A DNA stretch of 64,000 bases, taken from Roseateles_C aquae. GTDB lineage: Bacteria > Pseudomonadota > Gammaproteobacteria > Burkholderiales > Burkholderiaceae_C. Within the stretch, counting starts at the first letter, position 1; each line of letters starts with the position of its first letter. The position numbers were made by a program, and so were the translations under genes. Positions 9,294-18,150 of this stretch are shown here, one piece after another. Below the pieces are notes generated by a model. The model worked only from the letters and a program-made list of their open reading frames with translations. It made no database searches and was not told the DNA's origin. The stretch covers positions 1 through 64,000 of the forward strand of contig NZ_JAVXZY010000013.1 of NCBI RefSeq assembly GCF_032337115.1. Direction: 5' to 3'.

Positions 9294-10367
9294 TCAAGCC
9301 GCCAGGGCGACGGCTGCCGCAAGCGCGTCTTCGCGATCGCTGCCTGCGGCGCTATCGGTCCGACCTGGCTGCAGCTCGGGAATCAGGCCGAAACGTTCGC
9401 GTACCCAAGCGTCGTCATAGACCGAGTCCAGATAGCGCTCGCCAAGGTCGGGGGAAATCGCGACCACGCAGGCATCCTCTGGCATTCGATCGCGCCAGCG
9501 GTAGACCGCCGCCAGCACGGTGCCGGTGGAACCGCCAGCGAGGATGCCATTGCTGCGCGCCAGATAACGGCACATCGCTATCGCATCCGCCTCTGCAACA
9601 AGTTCAAGCGCATGTAGACCCGCCGGATTGAAGATCTCGGGACGGCGACTGGTCCCCAGCCCTGGAATGAACCGCTTGCCCGCTGGCGTGCCGAAAGTGA
9701 CCGAGCCGATGCTGTCGACAGCGATGACTCGGGTGTGCGGGCTGTCTTCGCTGAAACGCTGCAGACAGCCCATCAAGGTACCCGTCGTGCCCGCACCGAC
9801 AAACAGGTAGTCCACCTGCTCAAAGCTCTTGAGAATGGAGGCTGCCGTCGTGCGCGCATGCGCGCGTGGATTCTCTGGATTCGCGTATTGATTGAGCCAG
9901 ATATAGCGTGGATCGGCCGCGACAACCCGACCGATGTGGGCGATCCGGGTCGCGAGAAAACCGCCGTTCTCGTCGCGTTGATCAACCACGGTGACTTCGG
10001 CGCCGAGCGCCTTCATCATCTTGATGTTCTGGGGTGATGTGTTCGGATCGACAACGCAGCTGAAGCGGTAGCCCCGTTCCGCGCAGATGATGCTGAGCGC
10101 GACGCCGAGGCTGCCCGACGAGGACTCGATCAAGATGGTCTGTGGCCCGATGCAGCCCCGCGCCTCAAGGTCGCCTATGAGGCCAAGCGCCGTTTTCATC
10201 TTGATCGAACCGGACGGATTGAGTGCCTCGATCTTCAGGTGCAGCTGCGACAAACCGAGTCCGCGCAGCTTGACGAAATTGCGGTCATTGACGATGTCGG
10301 AAATGGCGTTCAAGACCTTCTCCCCAGTTTCATGTAAGCCCTCTCGCGGCTGGGTAAGTCGCGGCAT
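9294..10367 (-). CDS. sbnA: SbnA-like PLP enzyme for 2,3-diaminopropionate
   Basis: A 357-residue PLP enzyme of the cysteine synthase/cystathionine beta-synthase fold. The PLP lysine is K56 in NPSGSIKMK, the substrate loop is ESSSGSLG, and the phosphate-binding loop is VGAGTTGTLMG. SbnA joins O-phospho-L-serine and L-glutamate into the intermediate cleaved by SbnB. A plain cysteine synthase is possible by fold, but the adjacent SbnB- and SbnI-like genes argue for Dap synthesis. I chose the ATG at 10367; the frame also runs to a TTG at 10382 that would overlap the DpgB stop by 4 bp. Confidence 0.87.
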   Translation of the reverse strand: MPRLTQPREGLHETGEKVLNAISDIVNDRNFVKLRGLGLSQLHLKIEALNPSGSIKMKTALGLIGDLEARGCIGPQTILIESSSGSLGVALSIICAERGYRFSCVVDPNTSPQNIKMMKALGAEVTVVDQRDENGGFLATRIAHIGRVVAADPRYIWLNQYANPENPRAHARTTAASILKSFEQVDYLFVGAGTTGTLMGCLQRFSEDSPHTRVIAVDSIGSVTFGTPAGKRFIPGLGTSRRPEIFNPAGLHALELVAEADAIAMCRYLARSNGILAGGSTGTVLAAVYRWRDRMPEDACVVAISPDLGERYLDSVYDDAWVRERFGLIPELQPGRTDSAAGSDREDALAAAVALAA

Positions 10368-10378
10368 GGGGCGATGCG

Positions 10379-11110
10379 TCAAGCCGGTTGGATATCCAGC
10401 GAGCGCGAGAGTTCGGCCTGACGGGCCACGGCGGCGGCACGCAGCGTGCGATCGCTGGCCGCGAGATGGGCGCCAAGCGCCTCCTCATACGGTGTAGAGG
10501 CAACTTCAAGCATCAAGCGGCGGCGCACGGCCACATCGCGCCAGGCCGGTACCGCGGTCTGTTGGCAAAACGCCTCTGCACGGCTGCGTGGCTCGGCGTC
10601 AAGCTCGTCTAGCAAGCCCGTGGAAAGTGCTTGCTCGGCGCTCAGGACTTGGCCGAACAAGACCAGGCGCCGTGCGGCGCCAATGCCGAGCTGGCTCGTC
10701 AGGCGGTACAGCGTCATCCCTGGCCAAACAGCACTGTGCACCTTGGGCAATTCGAAGCGCGTGTTCGGCGCGGCGATGCGGTAGTCGGCAATCAAAAGCA
10801 CATCGAATAGCAGGCCCACGCAATCGCCTTCGAACGCAGCGATCAGAGGTGCCGGCAGGCGTTCCAGCCGGCGCAATGTACGCTCCCACTGGCTCACGAG
10901 CTGCACCTCGGCGCCTTCGCCCCAGGCGCATTGGCTTGGCGTGCCCGGCGCAACGCCGTGCAACTGAATCTGCAACACCGTGCCCGGGTTGTCTTCGGCC
11001 TCATCGCAGGCACGGCCGATTTCAGCCATCAGCCTGGCGCTGCTCATCTCATGGTCGAGGGCAAGCCGGAACGCCCCCGACCGGCTGTTGCGCTCTATTG
11101 CCTTGTTCAT
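10379..11110 (-). CDS. dpgB: DpgB-like enoyl-CoA hydratase-family protein
   Basis: A 243-residue crotonase-fold protein. It keeps the oxyanion-hole region APLIAAFEGDCVGLLFDVLLIAD and FELPKVHSAVWPG, but lacks the usual glycine-rich GGG loop, as in DpgB proteins. DpgB is a helper of the type III polyketide synthase DpgA and, with DpgD, promotes formation of 3,5-dihydroxyphenylacetyl-CoA. The gene directly follows dpgA by 30 bp. The ATG at 11110 follows a GGGAG site by 8 bp and is preferred to a TTG at 11125. Identity rests on the fold plus the neighbouring dpgA, dpgC and dpgD. Confidence 0.82.
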   Translation of the reverse strand: MNKAIERNSRSGAFRLALDHEMSSARLMAEIGRACDEAEDNPGTVLQIQLHGVAPGTPSQCAWGEGAEVQLVSQWERTLRRLERLPAPLIAAFEGDCVGLLFDVLLIADYRIAAPNTRFELPKVHSAVWPGMTLYRLTSQLGIGAARRLVLFGQVLSAEQALSTGLLDELDAEPRSRAEAFCQQTAVPAWRDVAVRRRLMLEVASTPYEEALGAHLAASDRTLRAAAVARQAELSRSLDIQPA

Positions 11111-11140
11111 TGTCGAAACTCCCAAAGTTTGAAAACCCGG

Positions 11141-12298
11141 TCACCAGCGGACCAGTGCCGATTCGATCGTCGAGCCCGGACCCATCGTCATGAAGACCCC
11201 GTGGTCACCGCGCTTGACCTTGCCCTCAGCGAGCAGGCGCTGATAGGAGAACAGGAACGAGCCGCTCGACAAATTGCCGTAGTCGGCCAGCACGGACATC
11301 GTGTGCCGTACGTCGTCCTTGGTCAGACCGAGATTGACGCGCACGGAGTCGATGACCTTCTTGCCGCCCGAATGGACCACCCAGTGCGCGATGTCGTTCT
11401 GGCGCAAGCCCGTGTCCTTGAGCAGATTGCCAATCACGTGCTCGGCATGGGCACCGACGACATAAGGCACGTCACGGTCAAGATAGAAGCTGAACTTGCC
11501 CTGTTCCTCGTCCCAGTCATAGCGCATTGCATGGATGGCATCGGGAATGAGACAGCTGAAGAACTTGACGATCTGAGGAGCGCCGCCGCCGGCATCGCCC
11601 TGGCCGGCAGTTCCGAGCTCCCCGCCCATCAGCGCAAGCGCCGCCGCACCGTCGCCAAACAGGCTGTTGACGACCGCCGTCTCGATCGATCCATCGAACA
11701 CATAGGCGGCCGAGCAGACCTCCACGCACAACATCATCGCGAGCTTGCCCGGGTTGACGCGCGCCCAGTTACTGACCGGATTGAGTGCATTGAGCCCGGC
11801 ATTGCAGCCCATGCCGACAATGTCGAGCCGCCCGCAGCTGCGCGGCAGTTCGAGCGCCTTGCTGATATGGGCGCTCAATCCAGGTGTCAGGAAGCCTGTC
11901 GTCGACACACAGCAGAGGTAGGCGATCTCGTCCTTTGACACGCCAAGCTGTTCGCAGCAAGAGAGCACCGCGCGTGTGCCCATGGCCACCGCCTGCGCCT
12001 TGTGCTTGCCGAGCAGCTCGCCCTGGCTCTCGGTCACCGGCGGGCCAGCGTCGCTGGCCTCGGGCAGCGTCAGGAAGCGCTTCTCAATTCCGCCATTGAG
12101 GAACACCGATCGGATGCGCCGGTCGGTGATCTTGAATCGATCAAGCAGTTCGCGCTGGGTATAGCAGCGCTCCGTCGTCGCCGTCGCGACGCCCAGGATC
12201 CGCGCCTGGGTCGCCGCGTTGTGCTCGGCCATGGCCTGCGCCTGCAGGCCCGGCTCGTGCCGGCGCTGCGTGAAGATGGTTTCCACCGGAGAATTCAT
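11141..12298 (-). CDS. dpgA: DpgA type III polyketide synthase
   Basis: A 385-residue chalcone/stilbene-synthase-fold enzyme with the full catalytic triad: Cys165 in GMGCNAGLN, His309 in VVHSGGKK and Asn342 in YGNLSSG. DpgA condenses four malonyl-CoA units into the C8 precursor of 3,5-dihydroxyphenylacetyl-CoA. Length, the N-terminal TTERCYTQRELLDRF and the near complete set of dpg partners around it point to DpgA rather than another type III synthase. It starts at an ATG preceded by AGGT. It lies between the M28 peptidase gene (52 bp upstream) and dpgB. Confidence 0.9.
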   Translation of the reverse strand: MNSPVETIFTQRRHEPGLQAQAMAEHNAATQARILGVATATTERCYTQRELLDRFKITDRRIRSVFLNGGIEKRFLTLPEASDAGPPVTESQGELLGKHKAQAVAMGTRAVLSCCEQLGVSKDEIAYLCCVSTTGFLTPGLSAHISKALELPRSCGRLDIVGMGCNAGLNALNPVSNWARVNPGKLAMMLCVEVCSAAYVFDGSIETAVVNSLFGDGAAALALMGGELGTAGQGDAGGGAPQIVKFFSCLIPDAIHAMRYDWDEEQGKFSFYLDRDVPYVVGAHAEHVIGNLLKDTGLRQNDIAHWVVHSGGKKVIDSVRVNLGLTKDDVRHTMSVLADYGNLSSGSFLFSYQRLLAEGKVKRGDHGVFMTMGPGSTIESALVRW

Positions 12299-12350
12299 AG
12301 GACCTCACTCGAATCAGGATGGGCGCCCGTTGATGTCATGTGCGACGCCC

Positions 12351-14681
12351 CTAGCCGGCAAACTTGGCCAAGCGGATCAGCTGGGTTGTGTCGCTGTTCC
12401 TGAACGGCTGGATCATCAAGTCCGCTGGCCGCGCACCCAGGGCATGAGCCGGCAAGCCATAGCTGATGTCGCGGACGCGCACCGCGAATGGCTGGCCTGG
12501 CGAGACCGACAGCGACAGCTCGACCGGCTCGTCGGCCGTGCCGAAAACGTCGATCCGCCAGCGCCGCGGGCTTGCTGAACGGTAGTCATGCCCTGCGACC
12601 TTGGCCGCACGCACCTCGATGTCCTCGACCGCGACCCGAAGGCGCGGCGCTTGGCGCTGCGACGAGACCTGAATCGTCAGTTGCCGGGCGCCATCGACAA
12701 TCTTGTCTTCGAGCACCTTGACCAGCGGCCCGGGCTGCGTCAGCGGTGCCGCGGCGTTGACCCACAGCGGGATCGCAGCACCGCCAAACAACTCCGGCAA
12801 TGCCTGTGGCTTGGGTGCGCTGCCAAAAAAGCGAGCCGTGAACGGGTCGAGCTCGTCGTCCTCGGAGATCCAGTAGGCCTTGTTCGCATCTGCATCCTGC
12901 ACAAAGAACAGGTTGTCGGGCTTTGGCCGCTCAGCATCGAAGCCAGCGCTGACCGAGCCAAGCGCGAGCAGACCGACGCCAAGCACCGCCGGCACCAGCG
13001 GCAACAGGAATCGCCGGGTCAGCAGCTCCAGCAGACTCAAGGCCGGCAACAGCGCCAAGCATTGCACCGCCACCATCGCGTACAGAGCCTGCGGCGTCAG
13101 TGCCTCGAAAAGCAGCTGAACAACGGGAACGAAGAGCAGAACTGCAGGCACCGACGCCACGCCGAGCAGCAGCGCACGCACTGGTCCAGGATGGACGTCG
13201 GTGCGCAGCTGCCCCCGGATCGAACCGATCAGACCGAGCACGAGAAACGGCAGCACTGGCCACAGCAGCAGGTAGCTCGCGCCGGGCAAGGCCGCAGCAA
13301 TGATCAGCCCAAGGGCGGCGTAGGCCAGCAGCGCACCGGCGCGAAGCTCCTCGGCAGCGAACCAGCGCCGCAGCAGCTTCAGCGCGCCCACAAACAAGGC
13401 CAGGCCCAACGCTGCAAAAGCGCCAAGGTAGACGTCCCCGTTATAGGTGCTGCCCTGCTGCATCAGCTGGTAGCCCGGATGGGCAAACCACACGATCGTC
13501 CAGACCAGCTGACACAGCAGCGCGACCACAACGACACTCACCAGCAGAGCCGGCACGGCAGTCAGGGTCTTGCCGAACCGCAGCTGCCCGCGACGCAGGC
13601 TGTGCACGACCAGAATCGCCAGCAGAGCAAGGACCACAAGCTGCAAGGGCAGTGCCAGCGCGGCTGGGTAGCTGACGGCGCCAAGCAGTGGCATATCGAA
13701 GAAGACGGCATCACCGCTTTCGAGTGATTGCAGATCCTCATTGCCAAGCCGCTGCACGAGCTCGACCATGGAGGCGCCCAAGTGCTGCATGCTGGCGGTA
13801 TCGATACGCTCAACCGTATCCAGCTGGCTGTGATAGCTCGTATGTCCCTCACCGCCAGCGAAGTTGAGCCCAGCCAGTCCCGCACGCTTGAAGTTGCTCA
13901 TGTCGGTGTCGTTGGGCAGGTGTCGGTAGACCTCGGCCAGCAGCGAGTTCCCGACAGGGTGACTCAGCGAACGCTGCCATGCCTCGATCAGACGACCATT
14001 GCCCGAGCGCCCGCCGCTGGTCTCAAACAGCCAGATCGGACCACGGTTGCCGCGAAACTCAAAATTGAGAACGGCCCCGATGTCATGCAGCTTGCCAAGG
14101 CGCTCGACGAAAAGCTGCGAGCCAAACAAGCCCGCCTCTTCCCCGTCGGTCAGCAGCACAAGGAGATCGTTGCGCAGTGGTGCACCGGCCTTGAGCAGCC
14201 GCAGCGTTTCGAGTATGGCCGCGATGGCCGCGCCATCGTCCGCCGCCCCTGGACTCGAAGGCGCCGAGTCGTAGTGCGCTGCCAGCAACAAGGCCTTGCC
14301 ACCCTCAGTCCTGGCGCTGCCAGGGATGCGCACAACAATATTGCTGATCGTCGCGAGGCCACCCAGTTCGGCGTTGAACACCTGCCCACTCTGCAGTTCG
14401 GGCGAGTGTCCAAGCGCGCGCAACCGACCAAGCAGGTACTCCCGCACGGCAGCGTTTTCCGGCGAGCCTGTAGGGTGCGGAGCCTTGGCGATCTGCCGCA
14501 GGTCGTCGAGCGCGCGAGCGGTCGAGAACTGCGTCAGCGGCGGCTCGCTCGACGGCAGTGCCGGCGGGCGCAGGTGCTTCAGGCTCGCCAGCACCAACAG
14601 GAGGATGAACAGCAGGGCGCCGCTGGCAATCAGCAGATGGGCGCTGCGAGCCGGCGCAACAGTGGTGCGTGAGTGTTCCAT
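12351..14681 (-). CDS. Membrane-anchored M28-family zinc peptidase
   Basis: A 776-residue integral membrane protein. One helix near residues 17-34 is followed by a peptidase domain with the M28 zinc pattern: H136-Y-D138, the Asp pair at 148-149, E181-E182 (TDGEEAGLFGS) and H284. From about residue 350 there are several hydrophobic helices, then a soluble C-terminal domain, an architecture like the endoplasmic-reticulum metallopeptidase ERMP1/Fxna. The peptidase domain should face the periplasm. The ATG at 14681 lies 7 bp after the dpgD stop; an upstream start at 14756 would overlap dpgD and adds a basic, unlikely N terminus. It sits inside the Dpg cassette, so trimming the peptide during export, or self-protection, is possible but inferred. 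Confidence 0.85.
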   Translation of the reverse strand: MEHSRTTVAPARSAHLLIASGALLFILLLVLASLKHLRPPALPSSEPPLTQFSTARALDDLRQIAKAPHPTGSPENAAVREYLLGRLRALGHSPELQSGQVFNAELGGLATISNIVVRIPGSARTEGGKALLLAAHYDSAPSSPGAADDGAAIAAILETLRLLKAGAPLRNDLLVLLTDGEEAGLFGSQLFVERLGKLHDIGAVLNFEFRGNRGPIWLFETSGGRSGNGRLIEAWQRSLSHPVGNSLLAEVYRHLPNDTDMSNFKRAGLAGLNFAGGEGHTSYHSQLDTVERIDTASMQHLGASMVELVQRLGNEDLQSLESGDAVFFDMPLLGAVSYPAALALPLQLVVLALLAILVVHSLRRGQLRFGKTLTAVPALLVSVVVVALLCQLVWTIVWFAHPGYQLMQQGSTYNGDVYLGAFAALGLALFVGALKLLRRWFAAEELRAGALLAYAALGLIIAAALPGASYLLLWPVLPFLVLGLIGSIRGQLRTDVHPGPVRALLLGVASVPAVLLFVPVVQLLFEALTPQALYAMVAVQCLALLPALSLLELLTRRFLLPLVPAVLGVGLLALGSVSAGFDAERPKPDNLFFVQDADANKAYWISEDDELDPFTARFFGSAPKPQALPELFGGAAIPLWVNAAAPLTQPGPLVKVLEDKIVDGARQLTIQVSSQRQAPRLRVAVEDIEVRAAKVAGHDYRSASPRRWRIDVFGTADEPVELSLSVSPGQPFAVRVRDISYGLPAHALGARPADLMIQPFRNSDTTQLIRLAKFAG

Positions 14682-14688
14682 GATGGTG

Positions 14689-15498
14689 CTACTGAGCTTT
14701 CCAGATCGGTTGACGTTTTTCCGCGAACGCACGCGGCCCTTCGGCGCAGTCTTCACTCAGGCGCCGTGCGCTTTCCCAGCTGTAGGAGCGCTCGAATGCC
14801 TCCGCCAGCGGCAGCGTGGCTGACTGCGCCACGACCTGCTTGATGGCCCGCTGAGACAAGGGCGCGCATTGCAGCAATTCATCCAGCCATCGGCCGACAC
14901 AGGCGTCCAGCTCGGCAGCCGGAACGACCTCGTTGACAAGCCCCAGCTCGTAGGCACGCGCTGCACTCAAGCGCCGACCGCTGAGCAAATAGCCCATGGC
15001 GGCCTTGACAGGAATCTGCCGCGCCAGCCGAAACACACCTCCAGCGCCTGGAATCAGCCCAAGCCGGGCCTCAGGCAAACCGAACTCGGCATCCTCGGCG
15101 GCAATGACGATGTCACAGGCCAGTGCGAGCTCGAATCCGCCGCCGAGCGCATAGCCGCGCACCTTGGCGACCAGGGGCTTGGAAAGCTCGAAGCGCTCCG
15201 TCAACCGTGGCCAGCCCGCACGGCCGCGGCTACCGAAAGACGACGCAGCCTGTCCCTGCCGGTTCAATTGATCGAGTTCCTTCAGATCCTGTCCGACCGA
15301 GAAGGCTCGATCTCCGGCGCCACTGAGCACACCGAGCCAGATCGCCGGATCACTCTCGAAATCGTCCCAGATGCCGGCAAGCTCCTCGTGCATGCGAAGG
15401 TTCATCGCATTCAGCGAGGACGGGCGGTTCAACTCGATGTGTGCAATATGGCCAAGCTTGGTGTAGCGCACGCAGCTAAGATCGCCAAGTTCGCTCAT
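14689..15498 (-). CDS. dpgD: DpgD-like enoyl-CoA hydratase
   Basis: A 269-residue crotonase with the canonical features: RPSSLNAMN near the N terminus, AFSVGQDLKELD, and the oxyanion-hole loop GYALGGGFELALACD, followed by FGLPEARLGLIPGAGG. DpgD works with DpgB in the dehydration and aromatisation step that gives 3,5-dihydroxyphenylacetyl-CoA. The ATG at 15498 overlaps the aminotransferase stop as ATGA; a longer reading frame to 15684 is a shadow inside that gene. A general fatty-acid hydratase would look similar, and the assignment to DpgD comes from the operon. Confidence 0.85.
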   Translation of the reverse strand: MSELGDLSCVRYTKLGHIAHIELNRPSSLNAMNLRMHEELAGIWDDFESDPAIWLGVLSGAGDRAFSVGQDLKELDQLNRQGQAASSFGSRGRAGWPRLTERFELSKPLVAKVRGYALGGGFELALACDIVIAAEDAEFGLPEARLGLIPGAGGVFRLARQIPVKAAMGYLLSGRRLSAARAYELGLVNEVVPAAELDACVGRWLDELLQCAPLSQRAIKQVVAQSATLPLAEAFERSYSWESARRLSEDCAEGPRAFAEKRQPIWKAQ

Positions 15499-16844
15499 GC
15501 GGCCTCCACAGAAGCAGACGTGCGTGGCTCCAGCGGCTGCACAGGCCCGGCAAGCACGGCACGAAGGAATCGCGCCAGCCGTTCGACGCCTTCGTCGATC
15601 ACCGCGGGGCGCAGATAGCTGCAGGAAAGCCGCAGCTCGCAACTGCCCTGACCGTCGAGATAGAACGAGCGCATCGGCGTCCACAAGACGCCGTACTCAC
15701 GCGCCGACAGCTCAAGCAGGCGCTCGTCAGCGATCACCGGCAGTTGCATGCGCACGAAGAAGCCACCACTCGGACGGTTCCAGCTGATGCCCAGCTCTGC
15801 CTGCACAGGCCTCGGGAGATGCCGCTCAAGCGCCACCAACAGGTGGCCGAGCTGGCGCCGGTAAAGCTCGGCCTTTGGGCGCGCGATGGCCGCCAGCGAC
15901 CCCCCATGCTGAAGCAGCATGCCGCCGACGATGGCTTGGCAAATCGGCGAGGTGTTGACCGTGACCATGCTCTTGACGAGCGTCAGCTCATCGGCGAGCA
16001 GTCCCTTGCGGCCCTGGGCGTCGATCACCTCCTGATCGGCAATCGCAAAGCCGATGCGTACGCCTGGCACGCAGATCTTGGCGCAGGTGCCGATATAGAG
16101 AACGCGGCCCGCCTGATCGAGCGCTTTCAGGGTGGGCAGTCGCGTCTCCCACTCCGCTGTGAAGCCGTAGGCGTTGTCCTCAATGACGATGAAGTCGTGC
16201 CGCTCTGCCAGTGCCAGCAATTGCTCACGCTGCACGCGCTGCATCAGGCTCCCCGACGGGTTCGCGTGATCAGGCGCGACGTAGAGGGCACGGATTCGCT
16301 GTCCGCGATCACGGGCTTGGCGGCAAGCCGCCTCAAGAGCCGCGAGATTCACGCCATCGCTCGTATCGGCAATGGCAATCGTCGCAACGCCGAGGACCTT
16401 GGCGGCTCCGACTATCCCGACAAAGGACGGGTTGACCACCGCTACACAGTCTTCAGGCGCAGGACATAGCACGCGCAACGCAAGCAGCATCGCCTCTTGC
16501 GCGCCGACCGTGACCACAATTGCGCGCGGATCCACCGAGATGCATTCGTCGACCAGCATGGCCCGGGCGATCAGACCGTTGATGTGCCCGCGTGCCGGCC
16601 CGTACTGATAGAGATGGCGGCGCACCTGAGCCTCGCTCAGCCCCTTGTCCTCGCGCAGATAGCTGCAATAGCGCTCTATCAAGGCTGGCAGCTCAATGCC
16701 GTCAAGCAGATCCTCGGACGGAGCGCCCGGTGCAAACGAGATCGCACGCGGATAGCGGTCGATCACCTCGTTGAGAAAGTTGATCGCCGACAGCGCTGGA
16801 TCGGCCAGCGCCGGCAGCAGTTGTTCGCGCTGCAGTTGCATCAT
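15495..16844 (-). CDS. HpgT/Pgat-type PLP aminotransferase for Dpg
   Basis: A 449-residue class I/II aminotransferase. Motifs include NPSFVGI, the PLP-contacting APDHANPSGSL and IEDNAYG, and the Schiff-base lysine K256 in GTCAKICVPGVRIGF. The family member in Dpg pathways transfers an amino group to 3,5-dihydroxyphenylglyoxylate, giving L-Dpg. It sits between dpgC and dpgD, with TGATG overlap to dpgC and ATGA overlap to dpgD, so all three are translationally coupled. ATG codons at 16844 and 16841 and a GTG at 16847 are all possible starts; 16844 gives the classic overlap. No genes for the hydroxyphenylglycine branch were seen nearby. Confidence 0.87.
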   Translation of the reverse strand: MMQLQREQLLPALADPALSAINFLNEVIDRYPRAISFAPGAPSEDLLDGIELPALIERYCSYLREDKGLSEAQVRRHLYQYGPARGHINGLIARAMLVDECISVDPRAIVVTVGAQEAMLLALRVLCPAPEDCVAVVNPSFVGIVGAAKVLGVATIAIADTSDGVNLAALEAACRQARDRGQRIRALYVAPDHANPSGSLMQRVQREQLLALAERHDFIVIEDNAYGFTAEWETRLPTLKALDQAGRVLYIGTCAKICVPGVRIGFAIADQEVIDAQGRKGLLADELTLVKSMVTVNTSPICQAIVGGMLLQHGGSLAAIARPKAELYRRQLGHLLVALERHLPRPVQAELGISWNRPSGGFFVRMQLPVIADERLLELSAREYGVLWTPMRSFYLDGQGSCELRLSCSYLRPAVIDEGVERLARFLRAVLAGPVQPLEPRTSASVEAA

Positions 16845-18133
16845 CACACCCGCGCAACCTTGGCCAGCACATCAGCGCTATAGATGCGCTGCGCCTGCTC
16901 AAGCGCAAACTGCGCAAAATAGCTGCGTAGTGCTTCGGCCGGCTCCTGCAGGAGCCGCAACATACGTCGATTTGCAATCACGGCAGCAGCGGAGAAGCGC
17001 TCGACCGCCTGTTCGATCGCTGCATCCATCTCGGCCGGATGTACAACCTCGTCGAACAACAGCCGGCCATCAGTCTCGGTCGAACTCACCCGGCGACCAT
17101 CCAGAATGATCTGGCCTGCCATGCGGGCGCCGACAAGACGCGGCAGGCGCAGATTGGCCAGCCCGGGAACGATGCCTTCCTTGGCTGCCGGCAGGCTGAA
17201 GTAGGCCCCTTGTTCGGCGATCACACGATCACAGACAAGCAGGATTTGCGCGCCACCGCCAATCGCGAAACTGTCCACTGCAGCAATCCAGGGCTTCTCC
17301 ACCGCCCCGGCCTCCGCGCCTGCAGCGGACAGCCCATGCGCCATCTTGTTGATATAGCCAAGCTCCCGGCGCAGCAGGAAGTCGAGATAGGAAATCTGAC
17401 CCGCGCTCAGATGGCGCAGATTGATGCCCGCGCTGAACACACGTCTGCCGCGATAGCGCTCATGATCCATGACACCGCCGCGCAACACGCCGACCTTGAT
17501 GCGCTCGTCGAGCAGGACAAGGTCCACAGCGGTTTCAAACGCGTCGATCAGCGCATCGTCCTCGGCGTTGAGGCAGCTGAGGTTGTGGAAGGTCAGGTAG
17601 CCGCCATCGCCACGGCGCTCAAGCTCAACCGGACCGATGCGAAGACGGTCATGCTGCTGCAGCTCCGGCAGCAGGGCCACGGCCTTGGCGGTCGGAAGCC
17701 GCATCCGCTCGATCAGGTCGGCCCCGACGTCGGGTAGCGCAAACCAGGCATGCAAGAGCTCACCCTGGTCGATTTCAAGCGCTTCCTTGTCACGCTGCAA
17801 GAACTGGCGTTCGCGCTCGAGCTGCGCCTGCGTCGGCACAAGGCCGACAAAGCGCACCGCCGCTGCCGCGGACAGCTCCGCAAGCGAGACGTGAGCCGTG
17901 TGCTCCTCAGTGACTGCCGCATAGACGGCACGGGCATGCCGACGCAGGAAGGCGCGGCGCAGGGCGCGACCTTCTGCATGCAGCGCCGTCGCTTCAGCCT
18001 GCTGGCCCTCGTCGCGCTCAGGCTTGGCCGGCAATACGGCGAAACGCTGGGCTGCACGCCCGGCATAGCTGGCGAGAACGGCAGCATCGGCGTCCAATGC
18101 GCCGGTAAGCTGAGGAATCAGTAAATCAGTCAT
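16844..18133 (-). CDS. dpgC: DpgC 3,5-dihydroxyphenylacetyl-CoA 1,2-dioxygenase
   Basis: A 429-residue crotonase-fold protein much longer than ordinary hydratases, with the DpgC pattern: FSAGINLRHLS, LDFLLRRELGYI, the oxyanion loop DSFAIGGGAQILLVCD, then YFSLPAAKEGIVPGLANLRL and ANRRML near the end. DpgC is a cofactor-independent dioxygenase that converts 3,5-dihydroxyphenylacetyl-CoA into 3,5-dihydroxyphenylglyoxylate. It is the most diagnostic member of the pathway, because no other common crotonase has this length and these motifs together. The gene begins 17 bp after the transporter permease stop and is coupled to the aminotransferase. Confidence 0.93.
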   Translation of the reverse strand: MTDLLIPQLTGALDADAAVLASYAGRAAQRFAVLPAKPERDEGQQAEATALHAEGRALRRAFLRRHARAVYAAVTEEHTAHVSLAELSAAAAVRFVGLVPTQAQLERERQFLQRDKEALEIDQGELLHAWFALPDVGADLIERMRLPTAKAVALLPELQQHDRLRIGPVELERRGDGGYLTFHNLSCLNAEDDALIDAFETAVDLVLLDERIKVGVLRGGVMDHERYRGRRVFSAGINLRHLSAGQISYLDFLLRRELGYINKMAHGLSAAGAEAGAVEKPWIAAVDSFAIGGGAQILLVCDRVIAEQGAYFSLPAAKEGIVPGLANLRLPRLVGARMAGQIILDGRRVSSTETDGRLLFDEVVHPAEMDAAIEQAVERFSAAAVIANRRMLRLLQEPAEALRSYFAQFALEQAQRIYSADVLAKVARV

Positions 18134-18150
18134 GGTCTAGCCTCTTTGCT

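Noticed and set aside
14689..15684. Longer dpgD starting at 15684
   Set aside because: The extra 62 residues are out of frame inside the aminotransferase gene and of poor composition; the ATGA overlap start at 15498 is better.
10379..18133. Hydroxyphenylglycine (Hpg) branch or glycopeptide P450s
   Set aside because: No HmaS, Hmo or P450 gene is present; the aminotransferase fits Dpg alone.
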